64,000 nucleotides of DNA, taken from an uncultured Candidatus Thioglobus sp. Its GTDB lineage: Bacteria; Pseudomonadota; Gammaproteobacteria; PS1; Pseudothioglobaceae. The stretch is taken from the NCBI GenBank assembly GCA_905182815.1, contig CAJJCX010000004.1, forward strand, positions 372,001 to 436,000, written 5' to 3'. Below the pieces are notes generated by a model, which was not told the origin of the DNA, searched no databases, and worked only from the letters and a program-made list of their open reading frames with translations. A program made the position numbers and the translations under genes. Of the stretch, positions 27,923 through 38,472 are shown piece by piece (the stretch's first letter is position 1; each line of letters starts with the position of its first letter).

Positions 27923-28984
27923 AAATTATCAATTATTTAACTATTATTTTTATTAGCTTATTGGTTGTAAGTTGTTCAAAGATTACAGATCCAGTAAAAA
28001 AAATAGGCTTAGGGAATCGTGTCGTTAATTATCAAGCTGATGAAAAAGTTGATTCATTAATAATTCCTCCAGATCTTACTGCTCCAAGTTCTCAAGGTGC
28101 ATTTACTGAAGTTATTGAAGTTAAGTGATGATGATAATGTTGTAAAAAGAGTTCAAAATGTTGAAGTTATGCGTGATAAATATCGCCGCTGGCTAGTTGT
28201 AGATTTACCTCCAAGTGAAGTATGGAAGCTCTCTAAAGAATTTTTTAGGTCTTATAATTTTAAATTAGAAAAAGAAAATCAAAAAATTGGTATTTTAGAA
28301 ACTGATTATCTTGAGATAGAAACAATAGTTCCTGATAAATCCCTTGGTGCTATTCGCTGCTAGTTTAGCAAAAGTTTTAAAAACTCAGTATGGACTTCCA
28401 ATTGCTGATAAGTATCGAGTTCGAATAGAGCCAGTTGAAGGTCAAAATAAATCTGAAGTTTATCTTAACTCTTGCATCAATTGGTGAAGTTGTAAGTGGT
28501 GCAACAAGAGTTTGGCAGCCAAGAGATAAAGATGTTGAGCTTGAGACAGAGATGCTTTTAAGCTCTATGGTTTTTCTAGGTAATGATAGAGTCGAGGCTA
28601 TTAGTAAGATTCAATCTAATGACTATAATAGAGCAACTGCTTTAGTTGATTGCATCTGAATCTGGTTATGCAACTCTAACTTTTCCTTATGATAAAAAAC
28701 AAGTCATGGAGTTATCTAGGGTGGGCTCTTGATGAGATTAGGGTTGATGTAGATGATCGAGACGTCATTGAGGGAAGTTTCTTTGATTAAAGCTAATCCT
28801 AATAAAGGTTTTTTCTCTAAGATATTAGGCTCTATGGATAAAGATACGACTTATCAATTAATTATCAAAGAGGTTGGGAGCATCTCAATCCACTGTGATT
28901 TTTGTAGACTTGAGTGAAGAGAATGAACAAGATATAATTAACTATAGTGTCGAACTTTTTAATCAAATTGCATCGAAGTTTTAA
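27919..28984 (+). CDS. bamC: Outer membrane assembly lipoprotein BamC (seven frameshifts)
   Basis: Accessory lipoprotein of the BAM complex. A signal peptide ends in a lipobox (LLVVSC, Cys 20), then PVKKIGLGNRVVNYQ and SLIIPPDLTAPSSQG as in BamC. After joining, the two C-terminal repeats appear (RYRRWLVVDLPPSEVW-like, and WALDEIRVDVDDRDVIEGSFF). Reading it needs removal of seven single bases, near 28116, 28358, 28464, 28644, 28717, 28784 and 28876. The repaired frame is 353 codons and ends NQIASKF. All seven changes are gains, none losses. Overlap with dapA supports co-expression. Confidence 0.75.
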
Positions 28985-29018
28985 ATATTTTTTAACTCTA
29001 GCTAGATTTTATTAAATC

Positions 29019-30925
29019 ATGCTTTCTAATATCAAATAATCAAAGATATCGCTATCAAAGTTCTTTGGTTAGTGATTTATCAGATGACGATTTGATAGAG
29101 TTTTGCATATTGCAAATCAAAGATATCGAGATTGGAAGTCCAATTATTAGTGATGAAGATTATGATTTTATTTTTCTTCATGAGCTTGCTAAGAGACTTC
29201 CAAATCACCCATTTTTCAAAAAAGTTGAAGCTGAGAATGAGGGTTTCTCAGAAGAGAAAATTAAACTTCCTCAAAAAATGTTATCAACAGACAAAGCTTA
29301 TAGTTGGGAAGAAGATAAATAAATGGCTTGAAAGAATTACTAAATTTTCAAGTGAAATTAATTATTCACTCGCAGATATTCAAATAAAAGGAACAGCTAA
29401 GTTGGACGGTTTTGCAGGCTATGATGATGGTAATAAGCTTTATACAAGAGGTGATGGCAATAAAGGAAGTGATATAAGTAGAGTTTTTGAAAGAGGGCTT
29501 GGAGTTTTTAATAATAGTGAAAGAGGACAAGGGCCTGGAGAAATAGTTGTTAAGCGTAGCTATTTTGAAAAATACCTTAGTAATCATTTTGAATATCCAA
29601 GAAACTTTCAGGCTAGCCTGATTAAAGAAAAAGAATTAGACAACTTGCTATCGATGCAATTAGAGCTAAAGCTGCTTTATTTGTTCCATTTAATCAATTA
29701 CCTCATTGGCTTGGAGTCATTGAATGAATTCAGGAAGCAATTTCTTAGATATTGTTAGTCAGCTTGAAGGTGGAGTTGATTTTGATATAGATGGAGTGGT
29801 ATTTGAAATAGTAAATCCAGAGCTTAAAAAGCATATGGGTTCAAACCGTAAAGTTTCACCGCTGGCAAATTGCCTTTAAAGAAAATAAAGAAAAAGCCCA
29901 AGTTAAGGTTATATCAGTAACTGCTCAAGTTGGGAGAACTGGAAAGATAACACCTGTTGCTGAATTAGAGCCAACTCAACTTAGTGGTGCAACAATTTAT
30001 CGTGCTACTGGCCATCATTATGGCCTTGTAAAAGACCAAGGTTTAGGTGCTGGAAGTGTTATTGAATTGACTCGAAGTGGGTTAGTAATTCCTAAAATTA
30101 ATAAAGTTTTGAAAACTGCTGAAGTAGATATTCCAACTAACTGCCCTAGTTGTGGAGCATAAATTAAGCTGGGATTCAGATTTTTTAATGTGCTTCAACC
30201 ATGAAAAATGTCCAGAACAAATTACTGGAAAAATAATATATTTTTTTCGGATTCTTGCAAATAATGATGGGTTTGGACAAGCTACAATTCAAAAACTATA
30301 CGCTGAAGGCATTCGTCAAGTAAGTGATATTTATCTTCTAAATGAAGCTAAATTAATGTCTATGGGTTTTGGTGAAAAAACCTCTCATAATCTAATTAAT
30401 CAGCTCATTAGATCAAGAAAAGAAAGTATTGAAGACTGGAGGTTTTTGGCTGCTTTTGGGGTACAAAGACTTGGAATGGGAAACTGTGAAAATTTACTAA
30501 GAAATTATTCAGTCGAAAAAATTTTTGATTTGTCCGTAGAAGATATTTCAAATATTGATGGCTTTGCTGAAATAACTGCAGAGTTAATTTTTGATGGCTT
30601 AACTTTAATTAAGCCTCAATATGAGGTTTTGATTTCAGGAGGTTTTGAATTAGAGCAAACACTTCTAAAGACTGAAATTAATCAAAGTATTAGTCCTTTT
30701 AATAGTAAAAAAATTGTTTTTACTGGAACAATGAGTGAATCTAGGGCTGAGCTTCAAAAACAAGCCAAAGCTTTCGGTGCGAATGTTGGAAAGAGTGTTA
30801 GTTCAAAAACTGATTTTTTAATTATTGGTGAAAATGTTGGCCAATCAAAAATTAAAGATGCCAAAACTCATCAGGTTGAAATTCTTACGGAAGCAGAATA
30901 TTTAAAACTACTAAACTCTAATTAA
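29019..30925 (+). CDS. ligA: NAD-dependent DNA ligase (about six frameshifts), divergent
   Basis: Seals nicks in replication and repair using NAD+. The repaired length is about 634 residues. Domains in order: an Ia-like N-terminus (SPIISDEDYDFIFLHELAKR), the adenylation motif KLDG within GTAKLDGFAGYDDG followed by TRGDGNKGSDI, IDGVVFEIVNPEL, the OB-fold region (KVISVTAQVGRTGKITPVAEL), a zinc finger CPSC..C..C near 30145-30215, helix-hairpin-helix repeats, and a C-terminal BRCT domain (KKIVFTGTMSESRAEL). Shifts include gains near 29310, 29848 and 30161 and losses near 29648 and 29725. Sequence around KxDG departs from the usual LigA pattern. Start at 29019 is uncertain. Confidence 0.82.
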
Positions 30926-30986
30926 ATATGAAAGATGAGTTCAATGAGGTATATTACCAGCCAATCAAAATAAATTTAAAATTATA

Positions 30987-31574
30987 ATGAAACAAACAGC
31001 GTTAAAAATTATATTAGTTGATGAGAATATGGGGCGATCTGCGATTCTTAGACGTGCACTTCAAGACAAAGGTCATGAAGTTATCTCTCGTTTAGAGGGG
31101 AGTGTTAATCTTGCAACGAGTAACGAAATTACCCATGCTGATGTTGTCATTGTCAATGCAGATATTCCAGATGAGGCTGTTTTTGCTAACTTGAGGGATG
31201 TTAATAAAACTAAACCTAAGCCTATTGTAATGTTTACAGAAAGCTCAGAAGATCATATGGCTGGAACTGCTATTAAGTCAGGAGTTAATGCATATATTGT
31301 TGATGGTCTTGAGGAAAAACGAGTTCAGCCGATTATTGATGTTGCAATTGCCCGTTTTAGAGAGTTTCAAGCACTCAAAGATGAGTTAGATGCTACTAGA
31401 AATCAGTTAGCTGAGAGAAAAGCAGTTGAAAAAGCTAAAGGCTTACTGATGAAGCATAAAAAAATAACTGAAGATGAAGCCTATCAATCTATTCGGAAGA
31501 TGGCTATGGACAAAAATAAAAGAATTACTGACGTAGCTGATGGAATTATAAGTGCTTTTGAGTTAATACAATAA
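30987..31574 (+). CDS. nasT: ANTAR-domain response regulator (NasT-like)
   Basis: RNA-binding antiterminator. The 195 residues comprise a receiver-like domain (residues 6-120: KIILVDENMGRSAILRRALQ, VIVNADIPDE, PIVMFTESSE) and a C-terminal ANTAR domain (residues 135-190: RKAVEKAKGLLMKHKKITEDEAYQSIRKMAMDKNKRITDVA). This is the NasT/AmiR architecture, which in nitrate-using bacteria is held by NasS until nitrate is sensed. There is no nasS or nitrogen gene beside it, so its input and RNA targets are unknown. Confidence 0.88.
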   Translation: MKQTALKIILVDENMGRSAILRRALQDKGHEVISRLEGSVNLATSNEITHADVVIVNADIPDEAVFANLRDVNKTKPKPIVMFTESSEDHMAGTAIKSGVNAYIVDGLEEKRVQPIIDVAIARFREFQALKDELDATRNQLAERKAVEKAKGLLMKHKKITEDEAYQSIRKMAMDKNKRITDVADGIISAFELIQ

Positions 31575-31585
31575 TCTATTTATTT

Positions 31586-31895
31586 CTAGAAGCCTTTCTC
31601 TTGATGACCAGATATGCCAAAACGAGAGGCTAATTCTAATTCAACCTCTTCAAGTGAAATATTTTCATGACGCAGTAAAACTAACAAGTGAAACCAAAGG
31701 TCTGCTACCTCATGAATAACTTCTTCCCTTCCCTCTTCTTTGGTAGCTTTAATAACTTCATCTGATTCTTCGCTAATCTTTTCTAGGATTTTATTTGTTC
31801 CTTGACGATATAAAGAGGAAACATAAGATTTATCTTCTGAGGATGATTTTCGTCTCTTCAAGTATTTTTTCTAAAGCTAAAAGCATGTTATCCAT
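31586..31895 (-). CDS. hisE: Phosphoribosyl-ATP pyrophosphatase (one frameshift near 31857)
   Basis: Second step of histidine synthesis. The conserved body (YVSSLYRQGTNKILEKISEESDEVIKATK, HEVADLWFHLLVLL) lies in one frame, but the natural ATG is at 31895 in another: MDNMLLALEKILEE, then an extra A, then RKSSSEDKS. Repaired length is 102 residues, normal for stand-alone HisE. The start overlaps the hisI stop by eight bases, so the pair is translationally coupled. It is separate from hisI, unlike the fused HisIE of E. coli. Confidence 0.92.
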
Positions 31896-32268
31896 AGATT
31901 TCCTTTGGATCCTTTATGACCTCTGAAATGCTTTGCCATTCATTATTTTCAAGTTTATTAAAAAAACAATTAGCACGGCCTGTATGACAAGCAATACCAC
32001 CTTGTTGACTGACCTTAAGCAAAATAACATCTTGATCACAGTCTGTATAAATCTCAACTATATCTTGACTATGGCCAGACTCTTCGCCTTTAAACCAAAG
32101 TTTTTTTCTAGACCTTGAAAAATAGACTGCTTTTTTCGTTTTTACAGTTAAAGATAGTGCTTCTTTATTCATCCACGCCATCATTAAAATTTCAGAAGAT
32201 GAAAAGTCCTGAGTAATTACGGGAACTAGTCCGTTTTCATTAAACTGAATTTTATCTAGGGCTTTCAT
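31888..32268 (-). CDS. hisI: Phosphoribosyl-AMP cyclohydrolase
   Basis: Third step of histidine synthesis, opening the purine ring. In 126 residues it shows VTQDFSSSEILMMAWMNKEALSLT, VYFSRSRKKLWFKGEESGH, the metal site DCDQDVILLKVSQQGGIACHTGRANCFF with its conserved Cys and Asp residues. It overlaps hisE by eight bases. No other his genes are in the window. Confidence 0.96.
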   Translation of the reverse strand: MKALDKIQFNENGLVPVITQDFSSSEILMMAWMNKEALSLTVKTKKAVYFSRSRKKLWFKGEESGHSQDIVEIYTDCDQDVILLKVSQQGGIACHTGRANCFFNKLENNEWQSISEVIKDPKEIYG

Positions 32269-32333
32269 TGTTTAGCATTAAATTGTTTAATTACAATTTT
32301 ACCAATGCAATGTAAATCGATGAAGGTTTATTT

Positions 32334-33432
32334 TTATAGGCCTGCTTTTAGGCTTGCTACTATAAATTGATCTAAATTACCATCGAGTACATCCTGAGTA
32401 TTACTACTTTCAACCCCTGTTCTTAAATCCTTAATACGTGACTGGTCAAGAACGTATGAGCGTATTTGATGTCCCCAGCCAATATCTGACTTTAAATCTT
32501 CAACATCCTGCTTCTCACTGTTTCTTTTTTGCATTTCAAGCTCGTATAGTTTAGATTTTAATTGTTTCATTGCCTGATCTTTATTAGCATGTTGAGATCT
32601 CCCGTCTTGACATTGAACAACTGTTGAAGTTGGTAAATGTGTAATTCTAACAGCAGATTCAGTTTTATTAACATGCTGACCACCTGCTCCAGAGGCGCGG
32701 TAAGTATCAATTCGAAGGTCAGAAGGGTTTATATCTATTTCAATATTGTCATCAATTTCTGGGGACACAAAAACTGAAGAAAATGAGGTATGCCTTTTTC
32801 CATTTGCATTATATGGAGATTTTCTAACTAGCCTATGGATGCCTATTTCACTTCTTAGCCAGCCAAATGCATAGTCACCATCAAAGTGAATAGTTGCAGA
32901 TTTAATTCCAGCAACTTCTCCAGCTGAAACCTCCATTAACTTAACTTTAAAATTATGTTTATCACCCCATCTTAAATACATTCTTAAAATCATTTCAGCC
33001 CAGTCTTGGGCCTCTGTTCCTCCAGATCCAGATTGAATATCTAGATATGCAGAATTTTGATCCATATTGCCACTAAACATTCTTCTAAATTCATATGATG
33101 CTATTGATTCTTCTATTTCATTTAAATCTGAAACGAGTCCATTAACTGTGTTTGAGTCATTTTCAGCTTCAGCCATCTCAAGGAGCTCTTTAGCATCATT
33201 TAAAATACTTGATGAGTGAGAAAATGCTTCGCAAAGGCTTTCAAGGTCGACTTTTTCTTTACCCAATGACTTGTGCCTTTTCAGGATCTGACCATATTTC
33301 AGGGTTTCTCTAGTTCCAATTTAACTTCTTCCAAGCGTTCAATCTTTTCGTCAATCAGCCAGATGCTTCTGCTAAAGCACTTGACCGCTCAATTAGTTCA
33401 GATATTTTTTGATAATTTGCAGAAAGTTCCAT
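32334..33432 (-). CDS. prfB: Peptide chain release factor 2 (frame interrupted; UGA at codon 26)
   Basis: Releases polypeptides at UGA and UAA. The body carries the GGQ loop ([21 protein letters not shown]) and the SPF-region equivalent ([20 protein letters not shown]), ending SLKAGL. I place the start at ATG 33432, giving [25 protein letters not shown] and then UGA as codon 26 (33357-33355). That is the position of the recoded UGA in E. coli prfB. The usual CTT slip codon and upstream SD-like stretch are missing, and the next good frame ([11 protein letters not shown]) is two bases on. Two further gained bases occur near 33305 and 33270. Repaired length is close to 365 residues. Confidence 0.88.
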
Positions 33433-33457
33433 AGCGTTATTTTACTGCTACAAATAA

Positions 33458-33482
33458 TAAAAAAGCCCCAAAATAGGGGCTT
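33458..33482 (-). terminator. Rho-independent terminator after rpsO
   Basis: On the minus strand AAGCCCC pairs with GGGGCTT around a TATTTT loop and runs into T6. It lies 22 bases after the rpsO stop and 26 bases before the prfB start, so prfB probably has its own promoter or depends on read-through. Confidence 0.88.
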
Positions 33483-33503
33483 GAATTTATTTCACGCTAA
33501 TAT

Positions 33504-33764
33504 TTATTTTCTAAGGCCTAGTCGCGAAATTAAATTTGAGTACGTAGTGACATCATTAGTCCTAGCATAAGCTAGTAGTTTTTTACGCTGAGAGACTAAA
33601 CGCAAAAGCCCTCTTCTTGAGTGGTGGTCTTTCTTATGTGTTTTAAAATGCTCAGTTAAATGCTTAATTCTTGCTGTTAGAAGAGCAACTTGGACATTGA
33701 CAGACCCAGTATCAGTTGAGTCGTTTTGGTATTCTTTAATAATAGCTTGTGTATCGATTGACAT
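33504..33764 (-). CDS. rpsO: 30S ribosomal protein S15
   Basis: Primary binder of the 16S rRNA central domain. The start at 33764 ([13 protein letters not shown]) gives 86 residues, close to the usual 89; an upstream in-frame start would add seven residues not found in S15. Conserved [45 protein letters not shown] is intact. Followed by its own terminator. pnp, a common neighbour, is absent. Confidence 0.97.
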   Translation of the reverse strand: MSIDTQAIIKEYQNDSTDTGSVNVQVALLTARIKHLTEHFKTHKKDHHSRRGLLRLVSQRKKLLAYARTNDVTTYSNLISRLGLRK

Positions 33765-33845
33765 AATTAACGTTGTATGTGACAAAATTTAAGAACGGAA
33801 TTATACTCTATTTTTTTTAATTGTTGTATTTCTAATGAAATATTA

Positions 33846-34756
33846 TTAATTACTTTTATAGAAGTTTTTTGCACCCTCTGGCCTTGTTTTAAATCGGCGA
33901 TGAATCCATAAGTATTGCTCAGGTGTTTTTTTTATTTGTTTTTCAAGAATCATATTTGTAGTTGTCGCATCATCAACTGGATCATTAGATGGAAAGTTTT
34001 GTAGCGGCTCTTCAAATGACATTTCATATCCCTTTCTTGGTTCTTATAAAACTGTATGGGATGACCCTAGTATTATTGTTTTTAGCAAGCCTTGCCGTTG
34101 CAGAGGCAGTTGCTGTTGGAATTCCAAATAATAGGAGCAAATACACTATTATTTTTCGCCTAAGATCCTGATCAGGCGCATACCAAATTGGAAGGCTATT
34201 ATTTATGGCTTTTACGATTGACCTTGTATCCGTACTTTTAATCATTACAGCACCATGGTTTTTATATCCTTTGACCATAGCCTGATCAAACAGTTTATTG
34301 TTTTGAGGTCTATAAATATTGGCAATTGTGTGATTAATAAGAAGGGCGCGGCTGCCTAACATAAGGGGCATAAAATGAGCACAAAGTAGGATAATCCCCA
34401 CCTTCTTGTTTAAGTGCATCTTTAAAAAAATGCTCATTTTTAGTTGTTAATAGTTTAATAATTTTTTTATCACTAGCATAATATGCATTTGCAGTTTCAA
34501 ATAGACTTATGCCTATTGCTTCAAAGTGGCTTTTAACTAAAGCATTAACTTGTGATTGTTTTTTTTCAGGAAAGCAATGAGATATGTTGGAATAAGCAGT
34601 TGAGCGTAATTTTGACATTAATGGGTACATTACTTTACCAATTGTCCTGCCAATAATTACTTGGGTACTAAAAGGAATAAACACTCCAATTCGCATTAGC
34701 AAAATTAAAATCCAAGTTGGAAAAAATTTAGGGTGAATAAATTTGATGTTTAACAT
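33846..34756 (-). CDS. Lipid A acyltransferase, LpxL/LpxM (HtrB) family (two frameshifts)
   Basis: Adds a secondary acyl chain to lipid A at the inner membrane. The repaired length is 302 residues. An N-terminal membrane helix is followed by AYSNISHCFPEKKQSQV, ISLFETANAYY, then after the first break the catalytic HxxxxD/E-like stretch beginning ILLCAHFMPLM, and YAPDQDL. The C-terminus reads YEMSFEEPLQNFPSNDPVDDA, ..NMILEKQIKKTPEQYLWIHRRFK, typical of the family. Gained G bases near 34400 (GGGG) and 34034 (GGG) break it. Whether it is the lauroyl (LpxL) or myristoyl (LpxM) type cannot be decided. Confidence 0.85.
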
Positions 34757-34798
34757 TAAAATAAAAATAAAATGAAACTAAAGATTAACATATAAATT

Positions 34799-36619
34799 AT
34801 GCCTTTTATTGACAGAGATTTTATCAATGATTTGCCCAATAGGGTAGATATTGTCGGCCTAATTAATAAGAGAGTCGCTTTAAAAAAGGCTGGAAAGGAT
34901 TTCAAGGCATGCTGTCCCTTCCATGAAGAAAAGACTCCATCATTCACGGTCGTTCCAAATAAACAAATATACCACTGTTTTGGCTGTGGAGAAAGTGGTG
35001 GTGTAATAGATTTTATAATGAAGTATGATCATTTAGCCTTTGTTGAGGCCATTGAAACAGTGGCAGGAGAGTCTGGAGTTTCAGTTGTATATGACCAGAC
35101 TGCTAAACCTGTTGATAAGAGGTTTGAGCGATACAATAAATTGATGTCAGAGCTTAGCGAATTTTATCAAAATCAATTAAAACAATCTGCAGCTAAAAAG
35201 AAGGTGGTTGATTATGCCAAAAATAGAGGCATTAGCGGCACTATAGCTAAAAGATTTGAGCTTGGCTTTGCACCTCCTGGCTGGACTAATCTTTACGATG
35301 CGTTTAAAGATAATGATGAAGCAATTCAGGATCTCCTGACAATGGGGATGTTAGTTCCAAAAAAAGATAAGAAAGATGATTTCTATGATCGGTTTCGCGA
35401 TCGATTAATGTTTCCAATACATAACACCAAAGGTAATGTTATAGGTTTTGGTGGAAGGGTCCTTATCAAGCAAGGATAATCCAAAGTATCTTAATTCACC
35501 TGAAACCCCTTTATTCTCAAAATCAAAAGAACTCTATGGCCTCTATCACTGCAGAAAGCATAGCAGGCGTATTGATTATATTATAGTTGTAGAGGGTTAC
35601 ATGGACGTGATTGCTCTTCATCAACAAGGCATAACGAACGTTGTTGCTACTCTTGGAACTGCTACTACCCCGGCTCATTTGCAAGTTTTATCTCGCTCAG
35701 CGGAGACAATTATTTTTTGTTTTGATGGCGATAAAGCTGGAAGAGATGCAGCTTGGAAAGCGTTAAAAACCTCTTTGCCAGTAATAACTTCAGGACTCCT
35801 TATTAAGTTTTTATTGTTGCCTGATGGAGAGGATCCAGATACATTAATAAAAAGTGAGTCAGTAAAATCTTTTACCAAAAGGGTAGAGGAGTCTCAGACT
35901 TTATCTAGTTTTTTATTTGATCATATAAAATCAGAAGTTCCCTTTAATACAATTGAAGGCAAAACCTTGTTTTTAGAAAAATCTGCAGCTTTAATTAACT
36001 TAGTGACTTATCCAATATACCGCCAGCAATTAATTGAAGGTGTCGCCCAAACCATTGGGCAGAATGTTGTTCAGGTTGAAAAGGCTATTGAGCAAAGTGT
36101 TGTTGATGAGATGCCATCGTTTAATGCAGATGATTATGATGAAATTGAGCCACCATATAGGCCAATTCAAAACAATATAGTTGCGTTCGCTCTTCGAGCA
36201 TGAAAAGCCTTATGTCAAGAATGATTTCGTGCGTCATTAATTATCCAACAATTGTAAATGATCTTGAATCCTCAAGTGTTATTGAAGAGAGAGTAAGAAA
36301 TCTACCTAAGTCAGAAGTATTGGTTGAATTGATAAGATATGCTCAGGTTGAGTCTGACCTTTCAAAGGACGGTTTATTGGCTCCCTTCAAGTCCAAAGAA
36401 AGAGTGTATTCTCGGCTTCAAGAGCTAAGTGTAATGGAGCCATTTTTAAGTGAATATGAAGCCAAGGAAGAATTTGGCTACACTTTGACGGCAGCAGAAA
36501 AATACTACGAAAGAAAATCAACAAAAGCCTCTATTCTCTCAGCTAAAACTCATGACGATGAAAAGCTTGTTATGGAAAATATTATGAAAGGCAAGGCTAA
36601 CCCAGTATCTAAAAAGTAA
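34799..36619 (+). CDS. dnaG: DNA primase (two frameshifts)
   Basis: Makes RNA primers at the replication fork. The repaired product is 606 residues. The N-terminal zinc finger is CPFHEEKTPSF..YHCFGCGESGG (residues 40-70). Next come the RNAP-like basic region (GFAPPGW..FRDRLMFPIHNTKGNVIGFGGRV), the TOPRIM motif VVEGYMDVIALHQQG with VATLGTATT and FCFDGDKAGRDAAWKAL, then the helicase-binding C-terminus. A gained C near 35461 and a lost A near 36199 cancel. rpoD and rpsU do not flank it; it converges on ftsI with only two bases between stops. Confidence 0.94.
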
Positions 36620-36621
36620 AC

Positions 36622-38472
36622 TTAGCCTTCAAACTTTGATTTAATATCTGGATCATTAATCAGTATTCTTTTCATCGCTTTTTGAAATGCCATAGAGGCT
36701 GAATTAGAGCCTTCACATCGATTTCTCATAGTTGGATCCCAAGATACAAAGCATTTTTTAGGGTAATCAAGCCTAACTGCCATAATATATTTTGGATTTT
36801 CAGCAGGAGAGAACCCAATGAAATAAGTTCTTTTAGCGCCATCTTTGCTGTACTTTCCATCAATAACCATTTCTGCTGTGCCTGTTTTTCCGGCAACTGA
36901 GTAACCATCAATTACCGCTCGATAACCTGATCCATTATCTGAAGCAACAGAGTCGAGTATTTCAGCTATTCTTTTAGTCGATTCTGGAGAAAAGACTTGC
37001 TCTAAATTATCAGGAGCACTGTTGTTTTTAAAAAGTTTTAATGAAGGTATTGCGCCTTCATTGGCAAACACAAGATAAGCTCTTGCTAATTGTGCAAGAT
37101 TTGTATTCATAGGGCCATGTCCAAATGAAAGTGAGCGTTTGTCAGCTAAGCCCCAATTACTATAATGTCTTAAAACTCCAGGATTTTCAGTTCCAGGCAT
37201 TAATCCAAGTGAACTTCCAAAACCTAGCATTTTCCATGTGTTGTAGAACTCTTCATTTTCAATATTTTCAGCAACCATTACTGTGCCTAAATTATGTGAT
37301 TTTTCAAGAATTCTTTGAATCGTCATCTCTGTATATTTTTTGTCAGGCAGTATGTTTCCAACACGAGTTGTGACATCAATTAATTCATCTTCTGTTGCAG
37401 TTATTACGCCTTTATCTAAAGCAAGAAGCATTGTAAAGGGCTTCATGGTAGATCCTGGCTCAGTTTTATCAGAGAAAACACGATTACGATAATCATCAGC
37501 ACTATAGTTTTGATGATTGTTTGGATCTGTTGATGGGTAGTTTGTAAGGGCTAATATTTCACCATTAGGTGATAGCACAATCGCAGCGGCAGAGTCTGCC
37601 TCATGGAATTCAGCCTGCTCTTTGATTGCATTGTAGACGTGAAATTGAATATCTGAGTCAATAGTTAAATTTAAATCAGCACCTTCTTTAAATTTTTTAA
37701 TTAACTCTGCATCATAGTAGATATTAGAACCATTTTTGTTATCTGCTAATCGCTTAACACCATCAAATCCAGCTAAATATTGGTCATATTCTGATTCAAT
37801 GCCAAATACCCCAATATTATTAATATTAGTTTTTCCAATTAATGGCGCTACAGAGTCTTTTTTAGGATAGTAGCGAAAACCACTAGATTCGATTGCTACC
37901 CCAGCTATTGATTGCCTAGTGCAATTTTCATCTTCTATTTTTTCTTTTGCTTCTAGCTTTAAGCCAACAAGTAATTTAACTTTATCTGCCAAGTTATTGG
38001 ATGGTAATTTAAATTCTTTCAAGCAAATGTTAACGCGTTTATTTTTGAGTTCAGCAATATTACTTAGAATAGGGTCATTTACTCTTAATTTTTCTTTAAC
38101 AATAAAGTACTTTCTTTTATTTTCTCTCTTTTTACTTATTTTTTCCCTAAATTCATCTGTTGGAATATTCAAGGCTTCAGCCAAAAGATCAATATATTCA
38201 TCTTGAAGAATCATTGGGTCAAGATTAATTTTTTTATGTATGAGGTTTATAGCAAGAAGATTATTATTCCTGTCCAGAATATTACCCCTTATGGATTTTT
38301 CAATAATTGTAAACTCAGAATTATTTGAGGCCTTAAGTTTTAATGACAAGTCATTTGCAATAATATCGGTAATACTAAAAGCCCTATAAATAAAAAAGAA
38401 CACAATGATAATGAAACTAATTTTAATTAATGCTTGTCTGTTTCTGTAACCCTGTACCCTTGCAATCTTCAT
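36622..38472 (-). CDS. ftsI: Peptidoglycan transpeptidase FtsI (PBP3)
   Basis: Septal cross-linking enzyme, a class B PBP of 616 residues. One membrane helix lies at residues 18-36, followed by the pedestal domain. The transpeptidase motifs are SxxK in PGSTMKPFTM, SxN in EKSHNLGTVM, and KTG in AGKTGTAEM. Also typical are GNILDRNNNLLAIN near the start and RTYFIGFSPAENPKYIMAVRLDYPK near the end. It overlaps ftsL by four bases. It is the last gene of this dcw fragment here; murE and the following genes are not present next to it. Confidence 0.96.
   Translation of the reverse strand: MKIARVQGYRNRQALIKISFIIIVFFFIYRAFSITDIIANDLSLKLKASNNSEFTIIEKSIRGNILDRNNNLLAINLIHKKINLDPMILQDEYIDLLAEALNIPTDEFREKISKKRENKRKYFIVKEKLRVNDPILSNIAELKNKRVNICLKEFKLPSNNLADKVKLLVGLKLEAKEKIEDENCTRQSIAGVAIESSGFRYYPKKDSVAPLIGKTNINNIGVFGIESEYDQYLAGFDGVKRLADNKNGSNIYYDAELIKKFKEGADLNLTIDSDIQFHVYNAIKEQAEFHEADSAAAIVLSPNGEILALTNYPSTDPNNHQNYSADDYRNRVFSDKTEPGSTMKPFTMLLALDKGVITATEDELIDVTTRVGNILPDKKYTEMTIQRILEKSHNLGTVMVAENIENEEFYNTWKMLGFGSSLGLMPGTENPGVLRHYSNWGLADKRSLSFGHGPMNTNLAQLARAYLVFANEGAIPSLKLFKNNSAPDNLEQVFSPESTKRIAEILDSVASDNGSGYRAVIDGYSVAGKTGTAEMVIDGKYSKDGAKRTYFIGFSPAENPKYIMAVRLDYPKKCFVSWDPTMRNRCEGSNSASMAFQKAMKRILINDPDIKSKFEG

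Noticed and set aside
36726-36911. Frames antisense or alternative to ftsI (also near 37125 and 37919)
   Set aside because: All lie within the intact 616-residue FtsI frame, have odd composition and no start signals.
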